IMG/VR virus record: IMGVR_UViG_3300030333_006518
Span: 1-36,704 of that record
Direction: 5' to 3' (one strand)
DNA length: 36,704 nucleotides
Source of the DNA: a virus
Shown: positions 6,705 through 15,400 of the stretch, piece after piece
Layout: each line of letters starts with the position of its first letter
Numbering within the stretch: the first letter of the stretch is position 1
Translations under genes and position numbers: made by a program
Notes under the pieces: generated by a model
Seen by the model: only the letters and a program-made list of their open reading frames with translations
Database searches by the model: none
Told to the model about the DNA's origin: nothing

Positions 6705-9700
6705 TTATTCCTGCTCTGGATTACTTTCTTCCTCTGAATCGCTTGACTGCGAGCCTTTCTTCCTTCTTCTGAGTTCTCTCGCCTTCGGATACTCCTCTTC
6801 CGGGTCCTCCTCCGGTCTCTCCTTCATGTCCCAGTCGGGGAGCGACATCTCCGAGGTCAGGCTCGTCGGTCCCCTAGGGCTCTGTATGCCGCTACCCATG
6901 TCGATGCCCAGACCCTTGGCCCCTGTGGTGTTGTACATCTGCTCCTTCTCGAGCACGTCTAGAGCCCTCTCGAGGACCTCCAGAGCCTTCTTCATCTTGG
7001 GTTTGAGCAGGATGTTCTTGTCTCCGGGCTTGATTATGCCCGCGCTCTCGCTCTCCACCTTGCGCCTGTGGTGCTCCTGCTGCTCCTCTGATGGGAGTAC
7101 TTCGCTCTCCGTTTCTTTCTGACGCTCAATCTTGCCCTTCAGCATCATGCTGGCGACCTCTCCCCAGAACGGCTTGAGGCTCTCGGATAGTTCTATGCTG
7201 TAAGTATCCATGCCCATGTCCGAGAGAGGGGTTGTCGGCGAGTGCACCCAGTGTCCTAGGCTGCTCTTCTCGAGGGTGTAGGTGACTTGGCTCTCCGTGG
7301 GGAGGGTGACCACTATCGCTCTGTCCTCTATGTCTATGCCGTGTGCGAGGTGGACGGGTGGGAAACTCTTGGCGAGCAGTGACAGCGTCTCCATCGACAC
7401 GCTGGACTCTCCCTCTCCCTCGCCGACCAACTTCGACGGGTTGATTGTGAATATGTCACGACCGCCCTTCCTCTGCCTCTTGATGCCTGAGAACCTCACG
7501 CGTACTATATTACCCTCCTCGAAGGGCTTGGGGCTCGAGACCGTGCCGGCGTCGAGATACACCTTGCCGTCGTGGTCGACCGCCCTGTCGCCTAGCCCCT
7601 CCCCGTCCAGCAGCGGGCCCGCACCGAGCCTGTATGTGTAGGGGCCGTCGCCCCTCCTGTCGAGCACGATGAGGTTGATGTCCCTGTTGGGTCTCAGCAC
7701 CACCCACTTGGGATGCCTCCTCTCACCGCGCATGTATGTGCTCTTGCCGTCCCTGAGAAGGAGGGTCCTGTGCTCGGACTGCAGCGTCTTGACTGCATCC
7801 TCCAGACCCTCCTCGTCGGTGAAGCGGGTGTCATGCGGACCTGATATGAGCACCTGCTCGTGGCTGTCGTACTGGCCTCTGAGCACCTTGAACCTCTCTC
7901 TGACGTTCATATCCATGATGTCGGTGCCGTCGTAGTGGAGTATGTCTATGATATGGAGTGTGTCCTTGCCGAGTATTCCGTCCAAGGTGCAGTCCTTCTC
8001 GCCGAGTTTCTTGACGCCGGTCTTGGCCCAGTCGGGTATGGCCCTCTGACCGCCGTCCTCGTCGAACGCCCTCACCCTGTTCTTCTTCTTGGTCAGGACT
8101 ATCCTGTCTCCGTCATACCACTTGGAGACGACCCAACTGCCTGTGAAGCCCCTGAGTTCATCCAAGTCCCTGAGCCTGAAGATGCGATGCATGGGGCGAA
8201 TCGGTGGAATCCACTCCGGTGAGGCGTCTGCCTTGACGACGAGGTCGGGGTTGAGCAGGTATGTGGCGTACAGGCCAGCGTCCTCTATGCTCTTGCCGAG
8301 GTTCGGGTCCTGAGTCATGGGGACGCCGGTGGCTCCACCTCTGAGTGCGGACGGCTCGAACTCCGGTATCGGGTAGACGCCGTCCATGCCGTTCCTGACG
8401 TAGGTCTCAGCGACATCGGGTCCTAGAGCCGCTGATATCATGTGCTGGGGGACGGATGAGAGCCGCTGGTCGAATGTCTCGGTCCCGACCTCCGGCGTGT
8501 CCCCGAACTCGAAGCCGTGCGTGGGACGCACAGGGTGACCGAACTGCATGTTGTTGGAGGCGCTTGTGAAGTAGTGCATCATGCTCGCCCCGCCTGCGCC
8601 GAAGGGCATCGCCGGTTGGGCGTTGAATGTGATTCTCTGGGTGTCGAACTTCGTGTTCTCGTCAGCGCCGGTGTCGCTGTTCGGGTCGTACACCACCAAG
8701 TCACGCAGGTTGTGGAGGGTCTGGTTGTGCTTGCTTGACATCTCGCCCCTCCTGTGCACCTTCGTCTGACCGGTTCTGATGAAAGAGGTGCTGTTCGTCT
8801 CTCTGTCCACCGGCGCTTGAATCCTGCTGAGGCCGAAAGCGGCATGCTGCTCCCTCCTGTCTCTGTTGAATACCCCTTGGATGGCCTCGCTGTGACCGTG
8901 CAGTTGCCTGCCGTACCCCAAGTCGCCGCGAATCTCGGATATGCTGTCGCCGATTGCCTCCAGTGCCTGCTTGGGGTTGGATGCGTCCACATCGACCCCG
9001 ACTTTTCTGGCCAGCCTCTCGAGCACCATGCTCGCCCTGTCTGCCCTGTTCTCCTCGAGGTGACGCGCTGCTCTGCTATGGAGGGCGTCGTACCCCGTGA
9101 CCTCCTTCTCCCTCTCCAGAAGGGGTTCTATTTCTGAGATTCTGGACTCAATCTGCATCAACTGCGGGGTGAAGGAATCGTCGCCCTCCCTCACTCTCTT
9201 CTCCATTCTGCTCCTCATGCTCTTGAGATTCCTCATCTCCGCCTGAAGGGGAGCGTCTCCCGCACCGGCACCATGACCGTGCTGCTCCTTGAGATGGTCG
9301 TCGAGATGCGAGTCGTACATGGATGAGTCTATGCCCATGACGTCGCCATGCTCCTTGATGAGATTGTGATTCGACTGTATGAAGTGGATGTCATCGTCGG
9401 GTATCGTGTCTAGGTAGGATTGGATGTGACTCGTATGCGCCTCGTCGGAGGGGAAGCCGAGTTGCTCCGCTATCTCGGATGCGTCTGAGAGTCTGGTGAT
9501 TGGCACCCCTCCGCCGGTGGTGAGACGCTCCCTCAGCGATGGGTAGACCGGCTCCGCTGTCTGCGTTCTATTCTCCACCATGTAGTCCGCTGTCAGGGGC
9601 CTCACTCCCACACCCTCCCAGTACTCGCTCGGCAGGGTGTGGATGGCACGCTCCGCATCGTGGAACAGCCTTCGCACGTTGGCATCGAATGACGGGTTGC

Positions 9701-12296
9701 TGGGGTCGAGCGCCTCCTCCGGCAGCAGTGTCGCCAGATGCTTGGCGGCATTGATGATTGAATGGATGTCGTATTGATGCTTCAGGTTCAACTGGTCGAT
9801 GAGTCTGGACTTCTGAGGTCTGCTCCTACCCGTGAGCGCCCTTCCCTCCTCATCCAGATTGCCGTATCTCTCGTTGTAGTCGAGCATGGAGGAGTCTGGG
9901 AAGTCATGGGTCGACATCGAGGTTGGGAATCGGTCATGCGAGTGCAGCAGCATGGCGAGCCTCATCGCCTCTATCTTGTTCCTTCTCTGCTCACCGGAGG
10001 TGTGTATCACAGGCTCTTGTTCTCTCTTCACAGAGCCCCCGCCTGCGAATAGTTCTTCTCGTGAAAGCCCCCCTGTGTCTATATCAAATCTGAGGTTCTC
10101 AGGGTCTATATCCTTGGGAGCCAGCATATCGAGCGACTTGCCGTATGGTATGTTCTTCCTAGTGCCCTCGTTGGCTGCATCCACGAGCATGTTGTTCATC
10201 TGGTCTATTCCCATCTTCATGCCGAACTTGCTGTTCACTTCGGATTGCGTGAGCCCATGGATGAGTGCTGCTATCCCCGGTGAGGTGACTGACGAGAGAG
10301 CGTGATTGGCGGTGTCTCCACCGAGGAAGTTGGACATGTGCTGCATGTAGTGAGGTCCCAGAGGGGCCTCTGCCTCGGGTCTAATCAGATGGCCGAACAG
10401 CCCCATGTTGATTGACCGGGGGGTGATGCTCTCCCTCTGACGGTTGACTGAGGCGATGAGGCTCTCATCATCCATCTGATGGTGGTCGTGCAACTTGCTG
10501 GCGTATATGTGCTGGTCGATTGCGTGCCCTCCCTCCAGATAGGGCGCGACGAAGTCATGGGCGAGGTGCTTCCCGCCGAGTATCTCCAGAGCCTTCTGAA
10601 TCTCCTCCGGTATGGCTTCAGTGTCCTTGAAGCCGACGTTGGTGCTGAACAAGGACAGGATGTCCTGAACCTCCCTCTGCCTGTCTCTCAGCGAGATGTT
10701 CTCATTCTCCCTCTTGAGAAGGGACTTCAGTTGGGAGTTTGTGATGAGGGGACCTGAGTGCTCTGGATAGCCATGCTCCCCTGCTGGTATCTCCTCGCCC
10801 TTCGAGTCGAATCCAAGAGCGTGCAGCAGGTTGTCTCTGGGAACGACGTTGCCCTTCTTCTTGGACGCTGTCAGAGTCCTCATCTCATCCATCATCTCAT
10901 CCTGATTGAATCTGGATAGACCACGTGAGTCTATGTCTGGCAGGTGCATGAATATCTCGTCCTTCGGGTCGTCCGTGTTGACACCGAAGGCCTCATGCAG
11001 GTTCCTCATCGCCACATCCATGAGTTTGCTGTGACCCTTCCTGTCCGCCTCTCTCCTGTCGAAGGTGACCTCCCCCTCTTCATCGACATAGGCTGATTCC
11101 AGTGCTGAGAAGAGCGCTCTCTTGTCCGGTGGGTCGGTAGGCAGGTTCTGCGACCACACCGGTGCGACGTTGTGTGGCCCTGCCTTCGGTCCTCGCCTGA
11201 CGTGACCGAGGGCATTGGTTCCTCTCATCCTCATGTTCCTCTTGAGGCGACCCATCGGGAGGCGCGTGCCGTCGTCGAACTTCACATGCTGCTCCTTGGA
11301 GTCGCTACCGTGCTCGTTCAGGTGGTCAATGACCTTGGTGCGCTCCTCCGGCGAGAGCCACTCTAGGCCCAGCATGAATGAGAGGTGGTTGAGGTATGAT
11401 GGGTGGTTGGAGATTGACTTCTCCCTCTCCATTATCTCCTTGGCCTCTGGTGTGTCCCCGTAGAATTCGATAAGTCCTCTCTCCTCATCGGTCATGCCTT
11501 CCTCCAAGGTCGCCTTGTTGTCCTTGTCCATCCAATCCCGTGCTCTCGCGCTGAAATGGCTCTCCCTGACTTCCCTGTTGTCCTCGCCCTGCGCATTCTC
11601 CTCGCTCCATCTCCTGAAGTCCCTCTCGTAGAGGTCGTGCTCGTGACTGAGTATGGACTGGTCCACTGAGTCGCCGAGGGGACCGAGGAGCGGGTATGAG
11701 TAGGTGCCCTCCTTGTTCTCCCTGACATGGGGGCTGCCGGTCTTCCCCATCCATTCCTCGATGAGCCTCTCGGCGTCCCTCACCTGCTTGGAGCGGGAGT
11801 TGCCCTCCTCGTCCGGTAGGAACCTCCTTGCGAGCAGTTCAATCTTCCTAGGTATGCCCTTCGTCATCGACTTCTTCTCAAGAGGGTCGAATAGGGACGA
11901 GAAGATATGCTCGTCATTTCTGCCGTGGTATCTATCGAAGTCCGCCCGAACGTCGATTGGCAGGCCGTGAGTCACGCCTATGGGAAGGTCTTTCCTGCTG
12001 TTGATGACTCTGCCTGACCAGTGGTTGTTCCCCATAGGGAGATGGCCTTTGTGCCTCCCCCTCCTTATTTCCCTCATCTCAGCCTCGAACTTGCCCGGTC
12101 GGATGTATTCGTTCTTGACCAGAGTATCGCAGAGTATCTCACGCCAAGTGTGTCCGGGCGAGAAGTCGTGCGCCTCCAGATTGGCCTTGGCCAGCACGTA
12201 GTCTGATATCGAGGACTCTATGTCCACATCGTCATTGACTGAGTCTATGAGAGCGTCACGTGCTCTCACAAATACGTCAGCAGCGTCCTCATACAC
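6705..12296 (-). CDS. Giant internal/virion protein with degenerate DNA-ligase-like domain
   Basis: 1,863 residues from GTG 12296 after AGGTGGTAGC. Residues 1-1350 are Asp/Glu/His/Arg-rich, largely helical and unrecognised. Residues about 1380-1600 resemble the adenylation plus OB domains of ATP-dependent DNA ligases: K1392WYDGDR (motif I-like), LHIIDILHYDGTDIMDMNV (motif III-like), RTLLLRDGKSTYMRG and PKWVVLRP (IV/V-like), then an OB-like strand set (GNIVRVRFSGIKRQRKGG). The motif I lysine is one residue too far from DG (KxxDG instead of KxDG), the LDGE acid is Ile, and motif V lysines are gone, so ligation activity is doubtful. The C-terminus is a charged tail with GIQSPRGPTS, similar to the portal tail. 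It lies between capsid and portal genes, so a virion or internal head protein is likely. Confidence 0.8.
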   Translation of the reverse strand: MYEDAADVFVRARDALIDSVNDDVDIESSISDYVLAKANLEAHDFSPGHTWREILCDTLVKNEYIRPGKFEAEMREIRRGRHKGHLPMGNNHWSGRVINSRKDLPIGVTHGLPIDVRADFDRYHGRNDEHIFSSLFDPLEKKSMTKGIPRKIELLARRFLPDEEGNSRSKQVRDAERLIEEWMGKTGSPHVRENKEGTYSYPLLGPLGDSVDQSILSHEHDLYERDFRRWSEENAQGEDNREVRESHFSARARDWMDKDNKATLEEGMTDEERGLIEFYGDTPEAKEIMEREKSISNHPSYLNHLSFMLGLEWLSPEERTKVIDHLNEHGSDSKEQHVKFDDGTRLPMGRLKRNMRMRGTNALGHVRRGPKAGPHNVAPVWSQNLPTDPPDKRALFSALESAYVDEEGEVTFDRREADRKGHSKLMDVAMRNLHEAFGVNTDDPKDEIFMHLPDIDSRGLSRFNQDEMMDEMRTLTASKKKGNVVPRDNLLHALGFDSKGEEIPAGEHGYPEHSGPLITNSQLKSLLKRENENISLRDRQREVQDILSLFSTNVGFKDTEAIPEEIQKALEILGGKHLAHDFVAPYLEGGHAIDQHIYASKLHDHHQMDDESLIASVNRQRESITPRSINMGLFGHLIRPEAEAPLGPHYMQHMSNFLGGDTANHALSSVTSPGIAALIHGLTQSEVNSKFGMKMGIDQMNNMLVDAANEGTRKNIPYGKSLDMLAPKDIDPENLRFDIDTGGLSREELFAGGGSVKREQEPVIHTSGEQRRNKIEAMRLAMLLHSHDRFPTSMSTHDFPDSSMLDYNERYGNLDEEGRALTGRSRPQKSRLIDQLNLKHQYDIHSIINAAKHLATLLPEEALDPSNPSFDANVRRLFHDAERAIHTLPSEYWEGVGVRPLTADYMVENRTQTAEPVYPSLRERLTTGGGVPITRLSDASEIAEQLGFPSDEAHTSHIQSYLDTIPDDDIHFIQSNHNLIKEHGDVMGIDSSMYDSHLDDHLKEQHGHGAGAGDAPLQAEMRNLKSMRSRMEKRVREGDDSFTPQLMQIESRISEIEPLLEREKEVTGYDALHSRAARHLEENRADRASMVLERLARKVGVDVDASNPKQALEAIGDSISEIRGDLGYGRQLHGHSEAIQGVFNRDRREQHAAFGLSRIQAPVDRETNSTSFIRTGQTKVHRRGEMSSKHNQTLHNLRDLVVYDPNSDTGADENTKFDTQRITFNAQPAMPFGAGGASMMHYFTSASNNMQFGHPVRPTHGFEFGDTPEVGTETFDQRLSSVPQHMISAALGPDVAETYVRNGMDGVYPIPEFEPSALRGGATGVPMTQDPNLGKSIEDAGLYATYLLNPDLVVKADASPEWIPPIRPMHRIFRLRDLDELRGFTGSWVVSKWYDGDRIVLTKKKNRVRAFDEDGGQRAIPDWAKTGVKKLGEKDCTLDGILGKDTLHIIDILHYDGTDIMDMNVRERFKVLRGQYDSHEQVLISGPHDTRFTDEEGLEDAVKTLQSEHRTLLLRDGKSTYMRGERRHPKWVVLRPNRDINLIVLDRRGDGPYTYRLGAGPLLDGEGLGDRAVDHDGKVYLDAGTVSSPKPFEEGNIVRVRFSGIKRQRKGGRDIFTINPSKLVGEGEGESSVSMETLSLLAKSFPPVHLAHGIDIEDRAIVVTLPTESQVTYTLEKSSLGHWVHSPTTPLSDMGMDTYSIELSESLKPFWGEVASMMLKGKIERQKETESEVLPSEEQQEHHRRKVESESAGIIKPGDKNILLKPKMKKALEVLERALDVLEKEQMYNTTGAKGLGIDMGSGIQSPRGPTSLTSEMSLPDWDMKERPEEDPEEEYPKARELRRRKKGSQSSDSEEESNPEQE

Positions 12297-12306
12297 ACGC
12301 TACCAC

Positions 12307-12447
12307 CTATTGCACCGGCCTGTAATCATTGCACCCCTCGATGGGGTGGTTGCCGAGTCCGCATGTCCTCTCACCCTCCATGGGGTTGGCTCCGCATGTT
12401 GCACAGGGGGCCATTCTGGCTTTCCTGATAACACGGACTGATGACAT
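12307..12447 (-). CDS. 46-residue zinc-binding miniprotein
   Basis: ATG 12447 follows GAGGTGTTCTAG, and the TAG at 12307-12309 is followed by the ribosome site of the next gene. The sequence has APCATCGANPMEGERTC and NHPIEGC, giving Cys15-x2-Cys18, Cys29, His34 and Cys39 as possible zinc ligands. It completely fills a gap between two genes in the structural operon. Function unknown; likely a small structural or DNA-associated zinc protein. Confidence 0.65.
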   Translation of the reverse strand: MSSVRVIRKARMAPCATCGANPMEGERTCGLGNHPIEGCNDYRPVQ

Positions 12448-12457
12448 CTAGAACACC

Positions 12458-12901
12458 TCAGACGCTGGTTCTCCCAGTCATCCCGGTGTCTATCTCGTGA
12501 GTCTCGACTGCTCTGTCGTGAGTGTTGGTCTTCGCGCCGAGAGCCTCGAGGTTGTAACTCTGGCTAGTGGCACCCTTGTTGGCGACGTCCTCTGATTCCA
12601 GTAGCGTGTTGTTGGTGCTGTACTGCTGGTGGTAGGTGTTGCCGCCCGTCTCGATGTGGAATGTAGATGCATCCGGCGTGGTGCCGAAGGTCTGTATCCT
12701 GTGCTGCTCCCCCTTCTTCATGGAGCCATACGATTTCATGCCTCCGCAGCCCATCTTCATGCATGCTCCCTTCTCCACCTTGGAACCGCATTCTGGGCAT
12801 TTCTCGGCCTTCTCCAAACTCTCGACCTTCTCGAGGAGAGATTGTGCTTTCTCTAGCATTTCATATGCCTCTTTGGAGGCTGGGCTTGGTATAGGTCTCA
12901 T
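12458..12901 (-). CDS. Coiled-coil plus zinc-ribbon protein
   Basis: 147 residues from ATG 12901, one base after the upstream TGA. Residues 8-32 are a heptad-like helix (AYEMLEKAQSLLEKVESLEK). Cys35-x2-Cys38 and Cys47-x4-Cys52 form a zinc ribbon followed by GGMKSYGSMKKG. The C-terminal half is polar and lacks a recognised fold. Located between giant protein and portal, it is probably a minor head protein or assembly factor. No family name can be given. Confidence 0.7.
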   Translation of the reverse strand: MRPIPSPASKEAYEMLEKAQSLLEKVESLEKAEKCPECGSKVEKGACMKMGCGGMKSYGSMKKGEQHRIQTFGTTPDASTFHIETGGNTYHQQYSTNNTLLESEDVANKGATSQSYNLEALGAKTNTHDRAVETHEIDTGMTGRTSV

Positions 12902-12902
12902 T

Positions 12903-13244
12903 TCAGTACAACTCCCTTACTTCTCTGTGTTGAGCGGCCATCTCGTGTATCTCTTCCCATGACATCTCATGCACCTCTTCATTGGTGAAGGAGTCTAATT
13001 GCGCGTTGCTCTCTGACTTGAGGACGGTCTCATCGTTCCTGAACGGGTCCTCTAGCATGTCTATGGAGAGAGGTGTGTTGGTACGGACGTACCCTGCCCT
13101 CTTGAGGAGGGCCGCTGGGTTCTCCACCATCTTGCGGAGTTGGATGTTCTCATTGCGAACCGACCTTATGTCGCTGTCCATGGACTCCATCTTGGAGATG
13201 AGAGCGCTCATGAGTTGCTCGGTCGTGTTCTCTTCCTCGCTCAT
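12903..13244 (-). CDS. Coiled-coil protein ending in scaffold-like MSWEE motif
   Basis: 113 residues from ATG 13244. Residues 5-45 form a coiled coil (TEQLMSALISKMESMDSDI). Near the C-terminus, EEVHEMSWEEIHEMAAQH closely resembles the last residues of the protease/scaffold (MSWDEVHNLATKAF). In scaffolding proteins the C-terminal helix commonly binds the capsid protein, so this may be a second scaffold or a capsid-docking assembly factor. That role is an inference from the shared motif and the coiled coil. Confidence 0.7.
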   Translation of the reverse strand: MSEEENTTEQLMSALISKMESMDSDIRSVRNENIQLRKMVENPAALLKRAGYVRTNTPLSIDMLEDPFRNDETVLKSESNAQLDSFTNEEVHEMSWEEIHEMAAQHREVRELY

Positions 13245-13252
13245 GTAAGCAC

Positions 13253-13609
13253 CTACTGGGGTCTGTATCCACCGAAGGTGCCTGTATGGGGTCTCATCCT
13301 CGAGTTGGTTCTAGCGGAGATGATGGTTCCGGGTAGTTGCTTGCCCCTGTTGTCGGGGTTGAATTTAGCACCACGCTCGTTGTATTTGATGACCGGCACG
13401 CCGTTGGCGAATTGATTGATGCCTGATGGTGCATCGTCTGATTTAGCGATGGACATGTTGATGTCCTCGAGCATGAAGTCGCCGACTTTCAGGATTTCAC
13501 TGATGTGCGATTTTGCGAGTTCGGCGTCTCCCGTCTCAAGTGCCTCAGAAAGCGCTGCTGCGTGGACATTCATCTTTCTAGCCATGGGGTCCATCTTCGT
13601 CAAATCCAT
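13253..13609 (-). CDS. Small structural-operon protein, function unknown
   Basis: 118 residues from ATG 13609. A GGAAGGGCGAG sequence lies upstream, and an AT-rich box (TGTAATTAAG at 13637-13646) stands about 33 bases before the start. Residues 10-55 are helical (KMNVHAAALSEALETGDAE, KSHISEILKVGDFMLEDIN). The C-terminal half is Gly/Arg/Asn-rich and probably extended. It directly follows the portal gene, a usual place for head-assembly proteins. No homologue is recognised. Confidence 0.7.
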   Translation of the reverse strand: MDLTKMDPMARKMNVHAAALSEALETGDAELAKSHISEILKVGDFMLEDINMSIAKSDDAPSGINQFANGVPVIKYNERGAKFNPDNRGKQLPGTIISARTNSRMRPHTGTFGGYRPQ

Positions 13610-13648
13610 CGTGCTCGCCCTTCCGTATGCATGCTGTCTTAATTACAC

Positions 13649-15400
13649 TTATGCTCCCCGAGGCCTTCTGGCGTTCTCTAGAGCGTTGGATACGTTACGC
13701 CCGAGAGTATTGGCTGGTCCTCTCTGCTGGACGCTGGAGAAAGGAGCCCCTGAGCCCATGGATGAGCGCTGCTGTGGGCTCGCTGGCCCCCTCGGGGTCC
13801 TGATGCCGACTCCCTCTCCTCCGGGCTGCGACGCTGGCATGACCTGCTGCATGAGTCCGGCTGGCATGCCTCTGGCTGGCATGCCTCCCATTATCGGCGG
13901 TGCTCCGCCCATGCCGGCCATCGGTGGCATCATCGGTGGACCCCCTCCGGCAGGAGGAGCGCCGGGAGGGGCTCCTCCCATCTCTGGTGCCTGCTTGCGA
14001 TAAACGAATCGGATGTCCCTCTCGCCCTCCTGCATCAACTCCGGCTTGTAGCCGAGCATCATCATGCGCTGAGCGAGGTTGGCCTCCATCTCATCTCGAC
14101 GGAGTCTGGTAATCTCGTCCTCCTCCTCGTTCGGGTAGAGCGTGAGTTTCCAGTCGTGCACGTCCATCTGCTTCAGCATGCGCGGGAAGAGGACCTCGGT
14201 GTACACCTTCTGCCCGAACTCCACCGCTCTGTTGGTGACGAGAATCTGCATGCCCTCGTTGTTGAGGCCGCCGCTCTTCCCGTTGTCAATCATGAATACG
14301 GCGGACACGCCGTAGTACGCTGCGATTCTGTTCCTTATCTCGTCGCGCACGGAGATGTACTGCATCTCCTCCATGGTGTCCATGAACTTGACCCAGTTGA
14401 CTCCGCCCCTGCCGGTGGACGACTCTATACCGACCTTCGGGACGTAGTGGGGGTCTCTCTCCATCTTCTCGTCGACCGCCTTCCAGAAGGACTTCATCGA
14501 CTCGAGGTTGTCGGTGGTCACCGATATGATTCCCTTGGGTATCCTCCTCTTCTGATACGCTGTGTACATGTAGTTGTCCATCGCTGTCAGGGTCATCGCC
14601 TGTCTCCACATGGTGTTGACCGGGCTCTTCCCGTAGAGTTTGGAGGGGTTGTACTTGCTGACGTGCAGCACCTCGCCCTTGAGGTAGTACTGGGTCTTGC
14701 CGCTGCCGGCCATGTTGACGTAGTGAGCGTCCTCCATCTTGGAGCCGCAGACCTGACACGGGTCGTCCTGACCGGGGTAAGAGACTTGGTCGCGGTGGAT
14801 GGGGCACACCTTGTACCTCCCTCCTCGGACCCCCCTCTTGTCAGACACTATGCGCATGAATATGGGGTCTCCCCTGATTATCTCCTTGATTCTGTAGAAC
14901 ATTATCTCCGAGGTCTCCTCATCGACGAAGTACTCCTTGACGAGGATTAGGAAGGCGTCATCCACCACATTGAGGTCATGCTCTATCTCCTGCAGGACGT
15001 TCATGAAAGACTGCTCCATGGAGTTCTCCTGATTGAGAAGCCACTTGGGGTAGATTATCTCGTCAGAGTCGCACTTCCTGACTGGTCCTTCGCACAATGT
15101 GCAGGCTTCCACCTCGTGCTTGTACTCCTCGCCGCACTCTGTGCACTTGACCTCGAACTTCTTCTCCCAGTAGTATCCCCTTCTGAATATCTCCTGATTG
15201 AGTTTGGCGAGCACTGTGCGCAATATGAGATTCTCGCGTGATACGGCGAATAACGCTGGTATGGTGATTCCCTGAGCCATCACAGGCTCCTGTATGCCCG
15301 TCGTGTAGAGGGGCATCTGGGGCTGTGGGGTGGTTCTCCTTCGGAACGGTCTTCCTAGGGCGGATAGGAATCGACTCACTCTGCTCTCTTCATCTGCCAT
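13649..15400 (-). CDS. Portal protein with two embedded zinc ribbons
   Basis: 583 residues. ATG 15400 overlaps the upstream TGA (TGATG), preferred over an upstream in-frame start. Portal features include DAFLILVKEYF and EIIRGDPIFMRIV in the wing/stem region, YLKGEVLHVSKYNPSKLYGK with SPVNTMWRQAMTLTAMDNY, and RDEIRNRIAAYYGVSAVFM, typical of HK97/SPP1-type portals. Two CxxC ribbons are inserted: Cys86/89/100/103 and Cys199/His202/Cys215/218. Such inserts are unusual in bacterial-phage portals. The Pro/Gly/Met-rich tail contains GIRTPRGPAS. It forms the dodecameric DNA channel that docks the terminase. Confidence 0.85.
   Translation of the reverse strand: MADEESRVSRFLSALGRPFRRRTTPQPQMPLYTTGIQEPVMAQGITIPALFAVSRENLILRTVLAKLNQEIFRRGYYWEKKFEVKCTECGEEYKHEVEACTLCEGPVRKCDSDEIIYPKWLLNQENSMEQSFMNVLQEIEHDLNVVDDAFLILVKEYFVDEETSEIMFYRIKEIIRGDPIFMRIVSDKRGVRGGRYKVCPIHRDQVSYPGQDDPCQVCGSKMEDAHYVNMAGSGKTQYYLKGEVLHVSKYNPSKLYGKSPVNTMWRQAMTLTAMDNYMYTAYQKRRIPKGIISVTTDNLESMKSFWKAVDEKMERDPHYVPKVGIESSTGRGGVNWVKFMDTMEEMQYISVRDEIRNRIAAYYGVSAVFMIDNGKSGGLNNEGMQILVTNRAVEFGQKVYTEVLFPRMLKQMDVHDWKLTLYPNEEEDEITRLRRDEMEANLAQRMMMLGYKPELMQEGERDIRFVYRKQAPEMGGAPPGAPPAGGGPPMMPPMAGMGGAPPIMGGMPARGMPAGLMQQVMPASQPGGEGVGIRTPRGPASPQQRSSMGSGAPFSSVQQRGPANTLGRNVSNALENARRPRGA

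Noticed and set aside
8517-9137. Long plus-strand readings opposite the giant gene and terminase (also 18156-19442)
   Set aside because: They result from the GC-rich codon pattern of the opposite strand, lack ribosome sites and conserved motifs, and overlap confident genes.
6653-12400. Functional DNA ligase in the giant protein
   Set aside because: The lysine is displaced from the DG pair, the motif III acid is replaced and motif V lysines are missing, so only a ligase-like fold is claimed.
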